In this document: positions 8,565 to 17,745 of the stretch, in pieces | Layout of the letters: each line of letters starts with the position of its first letter | Position numbering within the stretch: position 1 is the stretch's first letter | DNA from: an uncultured Alphaproteobacteria bacterium | GTDB taxonomy: Bacteria; Pseudomonadota; Alphaproteobacteria; Rickettsiales; UBA1997 | Direction: 5' to 3' | Assembly: GCA_903927415.1 (NCBI GenBank) | Contig: CAIYMZ010000088.1 | Coordinates: 1-32,835, forward strand | DNA: 32,835 bases | Notes under the pieces: generated by a model | Seen by the model: only the letters and a program-made list of their open reading frames with translations | Database searches by the model: none | Told to the model about the DNA's origin: nothing | Translations under genes and position numbers: made by a program

Positions 8565-10724
8565 TTAAATTTTAATTGTTTTGAGACGAAGAGCATTCGC
8601 AACCACTGATACATCACTCAAAGCCATAGCAGCCGCCGCGATCATCGGACTTAGTTGAAAACCAAATAAACCAGCTGCTAAAGGGATTGCCAGAGCATTA
8701 TACCCAAAAGCGAAAAACAGATTTTCCTTAATGTTGCGAATAGTTTTTTTGGAAAGATGAAAGGCTTTAACCAGCTTCGCCAAATCACCATGCAGCAGAA
8801 CAATTCCTGCGCTTTCAATCGCCACATCAGTTCCATTTGCAACTGCAATTCCGACGTCAGCCATTGCCAAAGCCGGAGCATCGTTAATACCATCTCCAAC
8901 CATGGCCACAACTTTTCCTTCAGATTTTAATTTGGCGATAATTTGACTTTTTTCCTGCGGTAAAATTTCGGCGAATACTTCAGAAATTCCTAATTCTTGT
9001 GCAACTTTTTCAGCAGTTTTTTTACCGTCTCCGGTGAGCATTACAATTCTTAAACCAAGATTTTGCAGCTCTTTTACTGCTGCAAGAGTTGTCGATTTTA
9101 GAGCATCTTCAATTGCAAATAGACCGGCAAGTTTTTGATTGATGGCAATAAAAATTACCGTCGCACCATGTTCTCTAAGTTCTTCCGCTTTTGTCTTTAG
9201 CTCTTCACAATCAACAGAATTTTCCGCTAGGAATTTGGCATTGCCGATGAGGATTTTTTGATTTTCGACTTCACCACTAACACCTTTTCCGATTGGAGTA
9301 ATAAAGTTTTTAACCTCAAGAAAAGAGATTTTATTTTCTTTGGCATAATCGGTTATCGCTTTGGCAAGCGGGTGTTCACTGTGATTTTCGAGACTTGCAG
9401 CAAGCTGTATAATTTCTTTTTCAGCAAAATTTTTACTCGGAATAATTTTGGTTAAGCGCGGTTTTCCTTCGGTTAAAGTTCCGGTTTTATCGACAACAAT
9501 CACATCAACTTTTTCCATTCTTTCTAGGCTTTCAGCATTTTTAACCAACACACCATTTACCGCTCCCTTGCCAAGTGCCACAATGATTGACATTGGTGTG
9601 GCAAGTCCCAGAGCGCATGGGCAAGCGATGATTAAAACTGTTACTGCCGCTACTAAACCATGAGCTGGATTGTTAGCAAAAATCATCCAGCTAAAAAATG
9701 TTACGATGGCAATTGCAATGACGAGTGGCACAAACCATGCGGCAACCCGATCAACCAATTTTTGAATTTTGGTTTGACCTTGTTTAGCTTCATTTACCAT
9801 TTTGATTATTTTACTGAGCATCGAATCTTCGCCAATCTGCAAAACTTTCATCACAAAAGAACCGTCCTGATTGATGGTTGCACCAATTACCCTGTCGCCA
9901 ATTTGCTTTTTTATCGGCATTGATTCACCAGTAATCATGGATTCATCAATATTGCTGGCACCTTCAGTAATTTCACCATCAGCAGGAATTTTCTCACCAG
10001 GACGCACTCGCAATAAATCACCGGCTTGGATTTGTTCGATGTTAATTTCTTCTTCACCATTTTTGGTAATACGATGGGCAATTGTGGGAGTAAGTTTCAA
10101 CAATGCAGAAATTGCGCTGGAAGTATTTTTATGCGCTTTAATTTCAAGAATTTGGCCTAGTAAAACCAGCAAAGTAATTACAGCTGCCGCTTCAAAATAA
10201 ACCGAAATATGACCTTCTTGATCTAAAAATTCGACGGGGAAAATTTGTGGGAATAAAACTGCGATAAGGCTGTAAGCCCATGCTACTCCTGTTCCAAGGG
10301 CAATAAGAGTGAACATGTTTGCTGAGCGGTTTTTTAAAGAATCGACAGCTCTTTTAAAAAAAGTAAATCCGCTCCAGAACACAACCAAACTTGATAAAGC
10401 TAGTTGAATAATCTGGGAAGTTTTAGCGGATACAATCGCATTCGATTCAAAAAAATGCTCACTCATTTCCAAAACAACGATTGGTAAGGTCAGAATTAGC
10501 GCAACTAAAAATCGTTTTTTAAAATCGAATAATTCCTCGTCAGAATCATCTTCGATTGATGAAACTTCAGCCTCTAAAGCCATTCCACATATTGGACAAT
10601 TCCCTGGCTTATCTTGCCTAATTTGCGGATGCATCGGACAGCTATAAGTAACATTTGATTGGCTTTTGTTTTGCGAAGCAGCCTTGTCATTACCACCGCA
10701 ACATCCTGAATGATTACCGTTCAT
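8565..10724 (-). CDS. copA: Cu(I)-exporting P1B-type ATPase
   Basis: 719 aa from the ATG at 10724. The longer track start (10790) lies upstream of the predicted transcription start, so it is rejected. The N-terminus has NHSGCCGG and a heavy-metal-binding module with CPMHPQIR...CPICGM (residues ~29-48) in place of GMTCxxC HMA domains. Then come TGES (actuator loop), CPC in the transport helix (368-370, Cu(I)/Ag(I) signature), DKTGT (phosphorylated Asp412), SEHPLAKAI (nucleotide-binding HP motif) and [10 protein letters not shown]. It pumps cytosolic Cu(I) to the periplasm, feeding the oxidase encoded next. It is the first gene of the leftward operon, directly under the CsoR-overlapped promoter. 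Confidence 0.96.
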   Translation of the reverse strand: MNGNHSGCCGGNDKAASQNKSQSNVTYSCPMHPQIRQDKPGNCPICGMALEAEVSSIEDDSDEELFDFKKRFLVALILTLPIVVLEMSEHFFESNAIVSAKTSQIIQLALSSLVVFWSGFTFFKRAVDSLKNRSANMFTLIALGTGVAWAYSLIAVLFPQIFPVEFLDQEGHISVYFEAAAVITLLVLLGQILEIKAHKNTSSAISALLKLTPTIAHRITKNGEEEINIEQIQAGDLLRVRPGEKIPADGEITEGASNIDESMITGESMPIKKQIGDRVIGATINQDGSFVMKVLQIGEDSMLSKIIKMVNEAKQGQTKIQKLVDRVAAWFVPLVIAIAIVTFFSWMIFANNPAHGLVAAVTVLIIACPCALGLATPMSIIVALGKGAVNGVLVKNAESLERMEKVDVIVVDKTGTLTEGKPRLTKIIPSKNFAEKEIIQLAASLENHSEHPLAKAITDYAKENKISFLEVKNFITPIGKGVSGEVENQKILIGNAKFLAENSVDCEELKTKAEELREHGATVIFIAINQKLAGLFAIEDALKSTTLAAVKELQNLGLRIVMLTGDGKKTAEKVAQELGISEVFAEILPQEKSQIIAKLKSEGKVVAMVGDGINDAPALAMADVGIAVANGTDVAIESAGIVLLHGDLAKLVKAFHLSKKTIRNIKENLFFAFGYNALAIPLAAGLFGFQLSPMIAAAAMALSDVSVVANALRLKTIKI

Positions 10725-10751
10725 ATAAAAATTTTTTGAATAAAAACTTAC

Positions 10752-10780
10752 TTGACAGATACTATAGGGCAGTATATCAT
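10752..10780 (+). promoter_or_regulatory. Sigma70-type promoter for csoR and the rightward cus operon
   Basis: TTGACA (10752-10757), a 17-nt spacer, then TATCAT (10775-10780). Predicted transcription begins near 10787, which excludes the in-frame ATG at 10784 and favours the csoR start at 10811. Confidence 0.8.
10758..10778. promoter_or_regulatory. Candidate CsoR operator
   Basis: ATACTATAGGGCAGTAT (10759-10775) has 5-bp inverted arms ATACT/AGTAT around a G-rich centre, the general layout of CsoR/RcnR-family operators. It occupies the spacer of the csoR promoter and overlaps the -10 of the leftward copA promoter, so bound repressor could block both. Identification is by position and shape, not a search. 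Confidence 0.6.
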
Positions 10781-10790
10781 CTGATGTCAA
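10761..10790 (-). promoter_or_regulatory. Sigma70-type promoter for the leftward copA operon
   Basis: On the minus strand TTGACA (10790-10785), an 18-nt spacer and TATAGT (10766-10761). Transcription would start near 10754, about 30 nt upstream of the chosen copA ATG at 10724. The element lies face to face with the csoR promoter and shares the operator. Confidence 0.75.
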
Positions 10791-10810
10791 TTAACTTTTT
10801 CATTTTTTTC

Positions 10811-11164
10811 ATGAATAAAAATTTAAATAAATCCCAGACCAAAAAACCTTTGGTCAATTCTAAAGAAAAAAAGAACTGTTGCGATGCCATGCAATATCCA
10901 GATCACAGCAATTTGTTGCCGAATGTAAACCGCGTTGCCGGACAGATTGAGGGGGTAAAAAAAATGATTACTGAGAGGCGCTACTGCCCTGATATTTTAC
11001 AACAATTGAAATCAGCCAAATCAGCAATTGCTTCAATTGAGGCTGCAATGCTGGAAGTGCATATGGATTCTTGCGTTACTAATGCGTTCAACTCTCAGAA
11101 TGAAAAAGAAAAAGCTAAAAAAATTGCCGAGCTAAAAGTTTTATATCGTCGTTTTAACAATTAA
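10811..11164 (+). CDS. csoR: CsoR-family Cu(I)-sensing repressor
   Basis: 117 aa from the ATG at 10811. The all-helical DUF156/CsoR-RcnR core reads NVNRVAGQIEGVKKMI...YCPDILQQLKSAKSAI...EVHMDSC. C59, H84 and C88 form the Cys-His-Cys Cu(I) triad of true CsoR proteins (C-H-C, not the RcnR His set). An N-terminal extension of about 30 residues carries NCC, not usual for the family. It would dimerise or tetramerise, bind the operator in the divergent promoter region, and release DNA on Cu(I) binding. First gene of the rightward operon; autoregulation is likely from the operator position. Confidence 0.9.
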   Translation: MNKNLNKSQTKKPLVNSKEKKNCCDAMQYPDHSNLLPNVNRVAGQIEGVKKMITERRYCPDILQQLKSAKSAIASIEAAMLEVHMDSCVTNAFNSQNEKEKAKKIAELKVLYRRFNN

Positions 11165-11176
11165 TTTTTTTGCAAA

Positions 11177-11872
11177 ATGAGCTTTGAAATTATTCCAAAT
11201 TGGCATCCGATTTTTGTGCATTTTTCAATCGCACTTTTATCCGTCTCAAGCGCGCTACTTATTATTGGAAAATTTGCGCCGCAGAAATATTTGTGGAGAA
11301 ATACTGTACTTACTGTTTCTAGGTGGAATCTTCTGATTGGAGCTGCAATTTCAATCGCGACAGTTCTAGCTGGCTGGTATGCTTACAACACGGTAAATCA
11401 TGATGATCATTCGCATCTTGCCATGACCTCTCATATGAAATGGGCTTTGGGAACTTTCTCTCTGTTTGTTGTGGTAGCGACATGGTCTCTTACTATGCGC
11501 AAAAAAGAGGTAGGATTTTTGTTGATGTCATTCCAACTATTTGCCACATTGATGCTTCTTGTAACTGGATTTAAAGGTGGAGAGTTAGTTTATCGACATG
11601 GTTTGGGAGTGATGTCATTGCCTGAAGCAGAAGCTGGCGAAGGACATGAGCATCATCATCACGATCATGATAGTCATGAGCATAGTAAAAACGAAAACTC
11701 ATCAGATGAAAAAATCGATGTTCAAAAAGATAAAGCTGATTATGATAAGGCAAAAAAGATTAAGAAAGTCGCTCCGAAAACTGATAAGGTAAAGCAAGAT
11801 AAGAAAGCTGCTGTAGGTGATGATTCTGGTGAAGAAAGCGAAGAGCATGAACATCACCATAACCATGAATAA
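11177..11872 (+). CDS. DUF2231-type membrane protein with His-rich tail
   Basis: 231 aa. Four predicted TM segments; the N-terminal NWHPIFVHFSIALL motif is the hallmark of DUF2231 membrane proteins. After the last helix (ELVYRHGLGVMSLP) there is a long hydrophilic tail with HEHHHHDHDSHEH, a Lys/Asp-rich stretch and a final HEHHHNHE. The His clusters suggest metal binding at the membrane surface. The reaction, if any, is unknown; such proteins are often found in metal-resistance operons. It starts 13 nt after csoR. Confidence 0.8.
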   Translation: MSFEIIPNWHPIFVHFSIALLSVSSALLIIGKFAPQKYLWRNTVLTVSRWNLLIGAAISIATVLAGWYAYNTVNHDDHSHLAMTSHMKWALGTFSLFVVVATWSLTMRKKEVGFLLMSFQLFATLMLLVTGFKGGELVYRHGLGVMSLPEAEAGEGHEHHHHDHDSHEHSKNENSSDEKIDVQKDKADYDKAKKIKKVAPKTDKVKQDKKAAVGDDSGEESEEHEHHHNHE

Positions 11873-11892
11873 CAAATATAAAAAAATTCTAA

Positions 11893-13149
11893 ATGATTAA
11901 AAAGATCAAATATTCGAAATCATTAAAAGATTCCAACAGGGGATTGATCTCGTCTTTTTTGGTTTTTATTTTATCTACTACAATTTCTGTAGCAGGAACC
12001 ATGCAAGTGCAGCAGCACATGACATTCGATGAATTCATAAATGCTGCACAGGAACAAAATTTAGATCTAAAAATTGAATCCGAAAAATCCAAAGCTGCTC
12101 GCTCAAATGCCAAAGGAGCAAGAATACCACCTCCGATAGTCAGCTACACAAAAGTAACAGACAGAGCCGGAAACTCCGCCAATGGTCTTGAAGTCAATCA
12201 AACAATTCCATTTCCAAGCAAACTTACCGGCGATTATGAAGCAAGAAAATATGAAGCCAGAGCGCAAGAAGAAAGTCGTTTGGGAGCAGAGTTAGAAACT
12301 CTAGCCAGAGCCCGAGTCTTATATTTCAACCTCTGGGCCAGTCAGCAGCAAAACAAAGCGTTACGTGAAAAAAAGAATGGGTTTGCACAACATATCAAAC
12401 TTTCTCGCGCCTCTGTCAGGTCAGATAGTTTTCTTAAAATTCACCTACTCAATACCGAATCAGAATTTGATTCTGTAGAAAATGAAATAATTTCCTCTGA
12501 GCAAAATATTAAAGAAAAAGAAGCGCTGCTTGCGGGATTTTTAAATTTAGATCCATCTTCATTTCATCCGACATTGGATGAGCCACCAATGTTAATTCTT
12601 CCTCAAGAAAAAATATCGAACAATTCACATCAACTTGAAGCAAAAAGATTGACCGTTGAAAGTTTTAAAGCGCGTGAAAAATCTGCTAAATCTAGCTGGC
12701 TTCCCGATTTTTATCTTCGTTACAAAAATGTACAACAGACACAAGTAGGGATGTCTGGCTATTCCGAAGCAACAATTGGTGTTAGCCTGCCTTTTGTTTT
12801 TCCAGGAGATCCTTTATCCAATTCAGAAAAAACTTCGGCTCTGCGATCGGAATCACAGTTTGAATATGAAAGAGACAAGCGAAAAATCGAAGTCGAAAGA
12901 AGTATTCTCTTTGAAAAAATATCGTCACTCAAAAAACAGATCTACAACATCAAAGAAAAATTACTTCCCCGCGCGGAAAAGCGCATGAAGACCGTTTATA
13001 ATCTCGCTCCAAGAGATCCCGAAGCACTGCAAGATCATTTAGAAGCGATGCAATCCTTTCCAAATTTAAAACTCAAAATCATCGATTTGAGAATGCAATA
13101 TGAAGCATCAGTTGCAGAAATTCTAAAATATGAACGAGGTACAGAATGA
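11893..13149 (+). CDS. CusC/TolC-like outer-membrane efflux factor
   Basis: 418 aa. A hydrophobic export segment (about residues 18-35) is followed by MTFDEFINAAQEQNLDLKI and long coiled-coil-like helices typical of the OMF family (EVNQTIPFPSKLTGDYEARK, then WLPDFYLRYKN and IGVSLPFVFPGD). It would form the outer-membrane channel of the tripartite Cu(I)/Ag(I) exporter encoded next. The stop overlaps the adaptor gene as ATGA. It is only loosely similar to the leftward OMF, so the two arms probably were not produced by recent duplication. Confidence 0.85.
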   Translation: MIKKIKYSKSLKDSNRGLISSFLVFILSTTISVAGTMQVQQHMTFDEFINAAQEQNLDLKIESEKSKAARSNAKGARIPPPIVSYTKVTDRAGNSANGLEVNQTIPFPSKLTGDYEARKYEARAQEESRLGAELETLARARVLYFNLWASQQQNKALREKKNGFAQHIKLSRASVRSDSFLKIHLLNTESEFDSVENEIISSEQNIKEKEALLAGFLNLDPSSFHPTLDEPPMLILPQEKISNNSHQLEAKRLTVESFKAREKSAKSSWLPDFYLRYKNVQQTQVGMSGYSEATIGVSLPFVFPGDPLSNSEKTSALRSESQFEYERDKRKIEVERSILFEKISSLKKQIYNIKEKLLPRAEKRMKTVYNLAPRDPEALQDHLEAMQSFPNLKLKIIDLRMQYEASVAEILKYERGTE

Positions 13150-14060
13150 AAAAAATTGTGATTGGAATTATCGTAACATTATTAGTAATTGTAGGATTTT
13201 GGGTATCTAAAAAAGATTCAAATAAATCTGCTGCGAAGGAAAATGCCTCGATGGAAAATGAATCAACCATGAAGATGGAAAAAACTAATAAGTCTTACTG
13301 GACCTGTCCAATGCACCCTCAAATTCACATGGATCATCCAGGGGAATGCCCGATTTGCCACATGACGCTGGTTAAGGTAGAAGAGCAAGTTGAAGAAAAA
13401 TCTGATAACCAATCAAGCAAAAATGAAAATATGGCGGATATGCCAATGATGTCAAATCAAGGTGGTGGTGAAAAAAGAGCTAAATCTATAAAAGTAAAAC
13501 CAGCTCAAATTGAGCTTTCAGGAATTCAAAAACAGACAGTAGAAAAAATGGATCTCATTGCACGCATTCCCATATCTGGTCGCATGTTATCAAATTCATC
13601 AGTGGCTTTTCAGGTGTTTGAAAAAGATCTAAAATACATTCATTCGGGCCTTAGTTTTAAAGGCGAAAGCGACATTTATTCAGGAGAAGAAATTTCTGGA
13701 ACCATCACTTCAGTTGATTCAATTATTGATCCCACCAGCCGCACAACTCGTGTTATAGGCACTATTCGTAAAGGTCCGCGCGGATTAATTTCCGAAGCTA
13801 GTTTTCGTGGGGAAATTCAAATTGAGCTTAAAGACAGAACCGCAATTTCAGAAAGTTCTGTTCTGCATACCGGAAAAGGAGCGTTGGTTTATCTCTTTGA
13901 AGGAGAAGACAAACTAACCCCTAAGACAATTGAATTAGGTTTGAAAACAGAAGGATTTTACGAAGTAATTTCCGGTTTAAAAATAGGCGATGTCATCAGC
14001 TCTGGTCCTAATTTTTTGATCGACTCGGAAGCAAAAATTCGAGGAGGAGCGAATGATTAA
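13146..14060 (+). CDS. CusB-like RND adaptor, apparently lacking lipoyl and hairpin domains
   Basis: 304 aa, compared with roughly 400 or more for typical CusB. An N-terminal membrane anchor (residues ~4-20) is followed by a heavy-metal-binding module (CPMHPQIH...CPICHM, Cys54/68/71), a Met-rich linker and the start of the first beta strand (IPISGRML, ~143-149). The sequence then passes directly to SSVAFQVFEKDLKYIHSG, which corresponds to the beta-barrel after the hairpin (compare 'VWV.A.VYE.DL..V..G'), and ends with a normal membrane-proximal domain. The ~120 residues expected between (lipoyl halves and alpha-helical hairpin) are absent with the frame intact. It overlaps cusC by 4 nt and cusA by 8 nt. 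Confidence 0.8.
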   Translation: MKKIVIGIIVTLLVIVGFWVSKKDSNKSAAKENASMENESTMKMEKTNKSYWTCPMHPQIHMDHPGECPICHMTLVKVEEQVEEKSDNQSSKNENMADMPMMSNQGGGEKRAKSIKVKPAQIELSGIQKQTVEKMDLIARIPISGRMLSNSSVAFQVFEKDLKYIHSGLSFKGESDIYSGEEISGTITSVDSIIDPTSRTTRVIGTIRKGPRGLISEASFRGEIQIELKDRTAISESSVLHTGKGALVYLFEGEDKLTPKTIELGLKTEGFYEVISGLKIGDVISSGPNFLIDSEAKIRGGAND

Positions 14061-17000
14061 AAAAATTATCGAGTTCTCCGCTCATAATCGTTTTCTCATT
14101 CTATTTTTTACTACCGTTACCGTTTTTTTTGGAATTTATTCGCTTAAAAAAATTCCGCTCGATGCCATTCCTGATTTATCCGATACCCAAGTCATTATCT
14201 ACTCCAAATGGGATCGTTCTCCCGACATCATGGAGAATCAAGTCACCTATCCGGTTGTATCCGCTATGCTTGGATCGCCAAAAGTAAAATCGGTGCGCGG
14301 ATTTTCGGATTATGGATTTTCTTATGTCTATGTGATTTTTGAAGATGGAGTTGATCTTTATTGGGCAAGAAGCCGTGTCCTGGAAGCGATGAATCGAATT
14401 ACTTCGCGGCTTCCGAATGGTGTAAAAACCGAAATCGGTCCTGATGCCACCTCAGTTGGCTGGGTTTATCAATATGCTCTGAAAGATGAATCAGGACGCT
14501 TTAATGCTGCTGATCTGAGATCAATGCAAGATTGGCTGATTCGCTTTCAGCTGCAATCAGTGCAAGGTGTTGCTGAGTTGGCATCTATTGGCGGCTTTGT
14601 TAAGCAATATCAAATCAAGGTTGATCCAACAAAACTTCAGCTCTTCCAGGTGACCATGGGTCAAGTCATGGAAGCAGTTAAAAATTCGAATCAGGAAAGT
14701 GGTGGTCGCACTATTGAATTCTCTGGTACTGAAGCAATGGTGAGAAGTCGTGGACTCGTTGATAAAGTGGAAGATATTGAAGATGCTGTCGTGGCCTATA
14801 ATCCCAGAAGTCGCGCTCCAATTCTGGTTAAACAACTAGCTTCAGTTTCTATAGGACCTGAGATGCGCCGCGGCATTACCGATTTTAACGGAACTGGCGA
14901 TACAGTTGGTGGAATTGTGGTGATGAGACAAGGTGAAGATGTTCCTGCTGTGATTGGTCGCGTCAAAGATAAAATCAAAGAAATACAAAAAAGTCTTCCG
15001 CAAGGAGTGAAGATTGTTCCGGTTTACGATCGTTCGGATTTAATAAAGCGCGCTATCGCAACTCTAAAATCAACATTGGTCGAAGAGTTGATAATCGTGA
15101 GTTTGGTAATTCTTTTTTTCCTTTGGCATATACCATCAGCACTGATTCCGATCGTTACTATTCCTGTCGCAGTAATCATATCTTTCATTCCACTTTATCT
15201 GATTGGACAGAGTTCCAATATTATGTCTCTTGCAGGAATTGCGATCTCCATCGGTGTTCTGGTTGATGGTGCAATAATTGAAGTAGAAAATACTTATCGA
15301 AAAATTCAACATTGGGATGAAGCGGGACGAAAGGAAGATTTTTTTCAAATCAGACTTGAAGCAATAAAACAAGTTGGCCCTTCGGTATTTTTTTCTCTGC
15401 TAGTAATAGCAGTTGCTTTTATTCCAATCTTTACTCTAGTCGATCAAGAAGGACGTCTCTTCAAGCCGCTAGCCTTCTCGCAAAACTTCGTGATGGCAAT
15501 TGCAGCAATTCTGGCCGTGACACTGAATCCGGCGATGCGCATGATGTTTACCAGAGTTGATAAATTTTCCACTCCGAAAAAATGGCTAAATGAAATTGGC
15601 AACAGAGTGTTGGTTGGAACTTACTACTCCGAGCATAAGCATCCAGTCAGTAGAAAACTTTTTACAATCTACAGACCGGCCATTGATTGGGTTTTAAAAT
15701 ATAGAAAACTCACTCTTAGTTTGGCAGTTGTTGGTATGCTCTCAATCATTCCAGGTTTTATGATGCTCGGATCTGAATTCATGCCAACTCTGCATGAAGG
15801 AAGTTTGCTTTATATGCCAACAGCACTCCCTGGAATTTCCGTCAGCGAAGCGCAGCGAGTTCTGACTATTCAGGATAAAATCCTCAAATCTTTTCCGGAA
15901 GTAGACACGGTTTTTGGTAAATCAGGAAGAGCTGAAACCTCAACAGACACCGCACCGCTGAACATGGTGGAAACTACAATCACATTAAAGCCAAAATCAA
16001 AATGGCGAAAAATAAATCGTTGGTATTCCTTCTTGCCTAATTTTCTAAAAAGCCCTTTCGAACATATTTGGCCAGAAACTATCAGTGAAGAACAGCTCAT
16101 TTCCGAAATAAATGAGAAGCTGAATTTCCTTGGCATGCCTAATATCTGGACGATGCCGATAAAAAATCGCATCGATATGTTATCGACCGGAATCAGAAGT
16201 CCGGTAGGCATTAAAATTTTCGGGCCTGATCTACAAACCATTCAGGCAATCGGCAAAAATATTGAGCAAGAATTAAGAACTTTAAATGGCACCAGAACCG
16301 TAATTGCTGAAAGAATCGCCAGCGGTTATTTTCTCGATGTAGATTTTGATCGAGAAAAACTAAAATTATTCGGACTCTCTCTCAAAGATGCACAAGACCA
16401 GGCGATGGTTGCAATTGGCGGAGAAAATGTTTCTCAGATTTTAGCAAATCGCGAAAGATATCCCATTCAAGTAAGGCAAGCGCCGGCATTTAGGCAAGAT
16501 GTGGAAAGCATCAAACGAGTTCTGATCACCAGCAATACCGGCGCACAAATTCCGCTGAGCTCGGTTGCAAAAATTCATTTTAGAGAAGGTCCGAGCATGA
16601 TTCGTGATGAAAATGCCTCACTGGTTGGCTATGTTTATATTGATGTTGATCCAGCTAAGATTGATGTTGGCACTTACGTCAAAAAAGCAAAAACCCAGCT
16701 CAAAGATAAAATTAAAATACCGGAAGGTTACATCGTTTCATGGAGTGGACAATTTGAGAATATGATACGGGTAAAAGAGCGCCTGAAAGTTATTATTCCC
16801 CTAGTCCTAGTTTTGATTAGCTTCCTACTTTATTTAAATACGAGATCTTTGACAAAAACCGGAATCATTTTATTGGCGGTGCCATTTTCTTTGATTGGAG
16901 CGGTTTGGATATTGATTATTCTTGGTTACAATCTCTCAATTGCAACTTGGGTTGGAATGATAGCGCTTCTTGGTCTTGATGCCGAGACCGGTGTTTTTAT

Positions 17001-17307
17001 GCTGATGTATCTTGATTTTGCTTTTGACGATTATGTGAAGAGAGGCAAAATGAATTCTCTCGCCGATTTGAAAAGCGCAATAATTGAAGGCGCTGTCCAC
17101 AGAATCCGCCCCAAATTAATGACGGTATCAGCTCTATTTATTGGTCTTATTCCTATCATGTGGTCCGTTGGAACTGGAGCAGACGTCATGAAGAGAATCG
17201 CCGCTCCTATGATTGGCGGCCTCTTCACTTCATTTCTTTTGGAACTTCTGATCTATCCGGTGATTTTTTATATTTGGAAGGAAAAGGAAATGAAGTCGGT
17301 ACAATGA
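14053..17307 (+). CDS. cusA: CusA-type Cu(I)/Ag(I) RND efflux pump
   Basis: 1084 aa inner-membrane RND pump. The start follows GGAGG inside the end of cusB. Conserved are KIPLDAIPDLSDTQVI, the TM4 signature GIAISIGVLVDGAIIEVEN of the monovalent-metal group, and the periplasmic Met positions of CusA in context: LLYMPTALPG, APLNMVETT and WTMPIKNRIDML. These support Cu(I)/Ag(I) export from the periplasm through the CusC-like channel. The stop overlaps the MerT-like gene as ATGA. It differs clearly from the leftward RND protein at the proton relay and metal site. Confidence 0.94.
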   Translation: MIKKIIEFSAHNRFLILFFTTVTVFFGIYSLKKIPLDAIPDLSDTQVIIYSKWDRSPDIMENQVTYPVVSAMLGSPKVKSVRGFSDYGFSYVYVIFEDGVDLYWARSRVLEAMNRITSRLPNGVKTEIGPDATSVGWVYQYALKDESGRFNAADLRSMQDWLIRFQLQSVQGVAELASIGGFVKQYQIKVDPTKLQLFQVTMGQVMEAVKNSNQESGGRTIEFSGTEAMVRSRGLVDKVEDIEDAVVAYNPRSRAPILVKQLASVSIGPEMRRGITDFNGTGDTVGGIVVMRQGEDVPAVIGRVKDKIKEIQKSLPQGVKIVPVYDRSDLIKRAIATLKSTLVEELIIVSLVILFFLWHIPSALIPIVTIPVAVIISFIPLYLIGQSSNIMSLAGIAISIGVLVDGAIIEVENTYRKIQHWDEAGRKEDFFQIRLEAIKQVGPSVFFSLLVIAVAFIPIFTLVDQEGRLFKPLAFSQNFVMAIAAILAVTLNPAMRMMFTRVDKFSTPKKWLNEIGNRVLVGTYYSEHKHPVSRKLFTIYRPAIDWVLKYRKLTLSLAVVGMLSIIPGFMMLGSEFMPTLHEGSLLYMPTALPGISVSEAQRVLTIQDKILKSFPEVDTVFGKSGRAETSTDTAPLNMVETTITLKPKSKWRKINRWYSFLPNFLKSPFEHIWPETISEEQLISEINEKLNFLGMPNIWTMPIKNRIDMLSTGIRSPVGIKIFGPDLQTIQAIGKNIEQELRTLNGTRTVIAERIASGYFLDVDFDREKLKLFGLSLKDAQDQAMVAIGGENVSQILANRERYPIQVRQAPAFRQDVESIKRVLITSNTGAQIPLSSVAKIHFREGPSMIRDENASLVGYVYIDVDPAKIDVGTYVKKAKTQLKDKIKIPEGYIVSWSGQFENMIRVKERLKVIIPLVLVLISFLLYLNTRSLTKTGIILLAVPFSLIGAVWILIILGYNLSIATWVGMIALLGLDAETGVFMLMYLDFAFDDYVKRGKMNSLADLKSAIIEGAVHRIRPKLMTVSALFIGLIPIMWSVGTGADVMKRIAAPMIGGLFTSFLLELLIYPVIFYIWKEKEMKSVQ

Positions 17308-17702
17308 CGAACCTAATAACTATGAAGAAATTTTTTGATTCTTTTCTATCCTTCCTGTCCCTTTTTACTTCCTTTGGAACTTTGTTTTGTTGCGCTTTGC
17401 CAACCTTATTTGTATTGCTTGGGGCCGGTGCAGCTTTTGCCGGCTTGAGCGCAAGTTTTCCACAGTTGGAGTGGGTTTCAGATCATAAAAATTTCATTTT
17501 TATTTTTGCTGGATCGATGATTTCTTTAAATCTGATTTTACGATTTAAAAATCGTAATGCCGCATGTCCAACTGATCCAAAATTAGCAAAATCTTGTGGC
17601 AAAATGAAAAAAATTAGCGATGTGATTTTTTATATTTCTGTGGCTTTTTTTCTAATCGGATTTTCTTTCGCTTATTTACTGCCTCATCTGCTACACCAAT
17701 AA
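17304..17702 (+). CDS. MerT/MerC-like small membrane protein
   Basis: 132 aa from the ATG at 17304, which overlaps the cusA stop (ATGA); the track ORF start at 17160 lies inside cusA. Three or four TM segments. The first contains GTLFCCALPTLFVLLGAG with a vicinal Cys pair (29-30), as in MerT-type metal transporters, and a loop carries two more Cys (CPTDPKLAKSC, 88/98). This Cys-pair plus loop-Cys layout suggests metal-ion transfer across the inner membrane; the substrate is unknown, and Hg(II) is not implied because no merA, merP or merR is seen. Last gene of the rightward operon. Confidence 0.65.
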   Translation: MTNLITMKKFFDSFLSFLSLFTSFGTLFCCALPTLFVLLGAGAAFAGLSASFPQLEWVSDHKNFIFIFAGSMISLNLILRFKNRNAACPTDPKLAKSCGKMKKISDVIFYISVAFFLIGFSFAYLLPHLLHQ

Positions 17703-17745
17703 AACTTCTTGCCAAAAATTCTTTTTTTACAAAACTGAATTATCT

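Noticed and set aside
10655-10810. Upstream extension of the csoR ORF
   Set aside because: The extension lies upstream of or over the promoter and is not family sequence; the start at 10811 fits the predicted transcript.
11571-11753. Minus-strand ORF rich in His/Asp
   Set aside because: Reverse-strand reading of the His-rich tail codons of the DUF2231 gene.
17160-17303. Upstream extension of the MerT-like ORF
   Set aside because: Lies inside the end of cusA in another frame; the ATGA-coupled ATG at 17304 is preferred.
17304-17702. Mercury resistance operon
   Set aside because: Only a MerT-like Cys pair is seen; no merA, merR or merP accompanies it.
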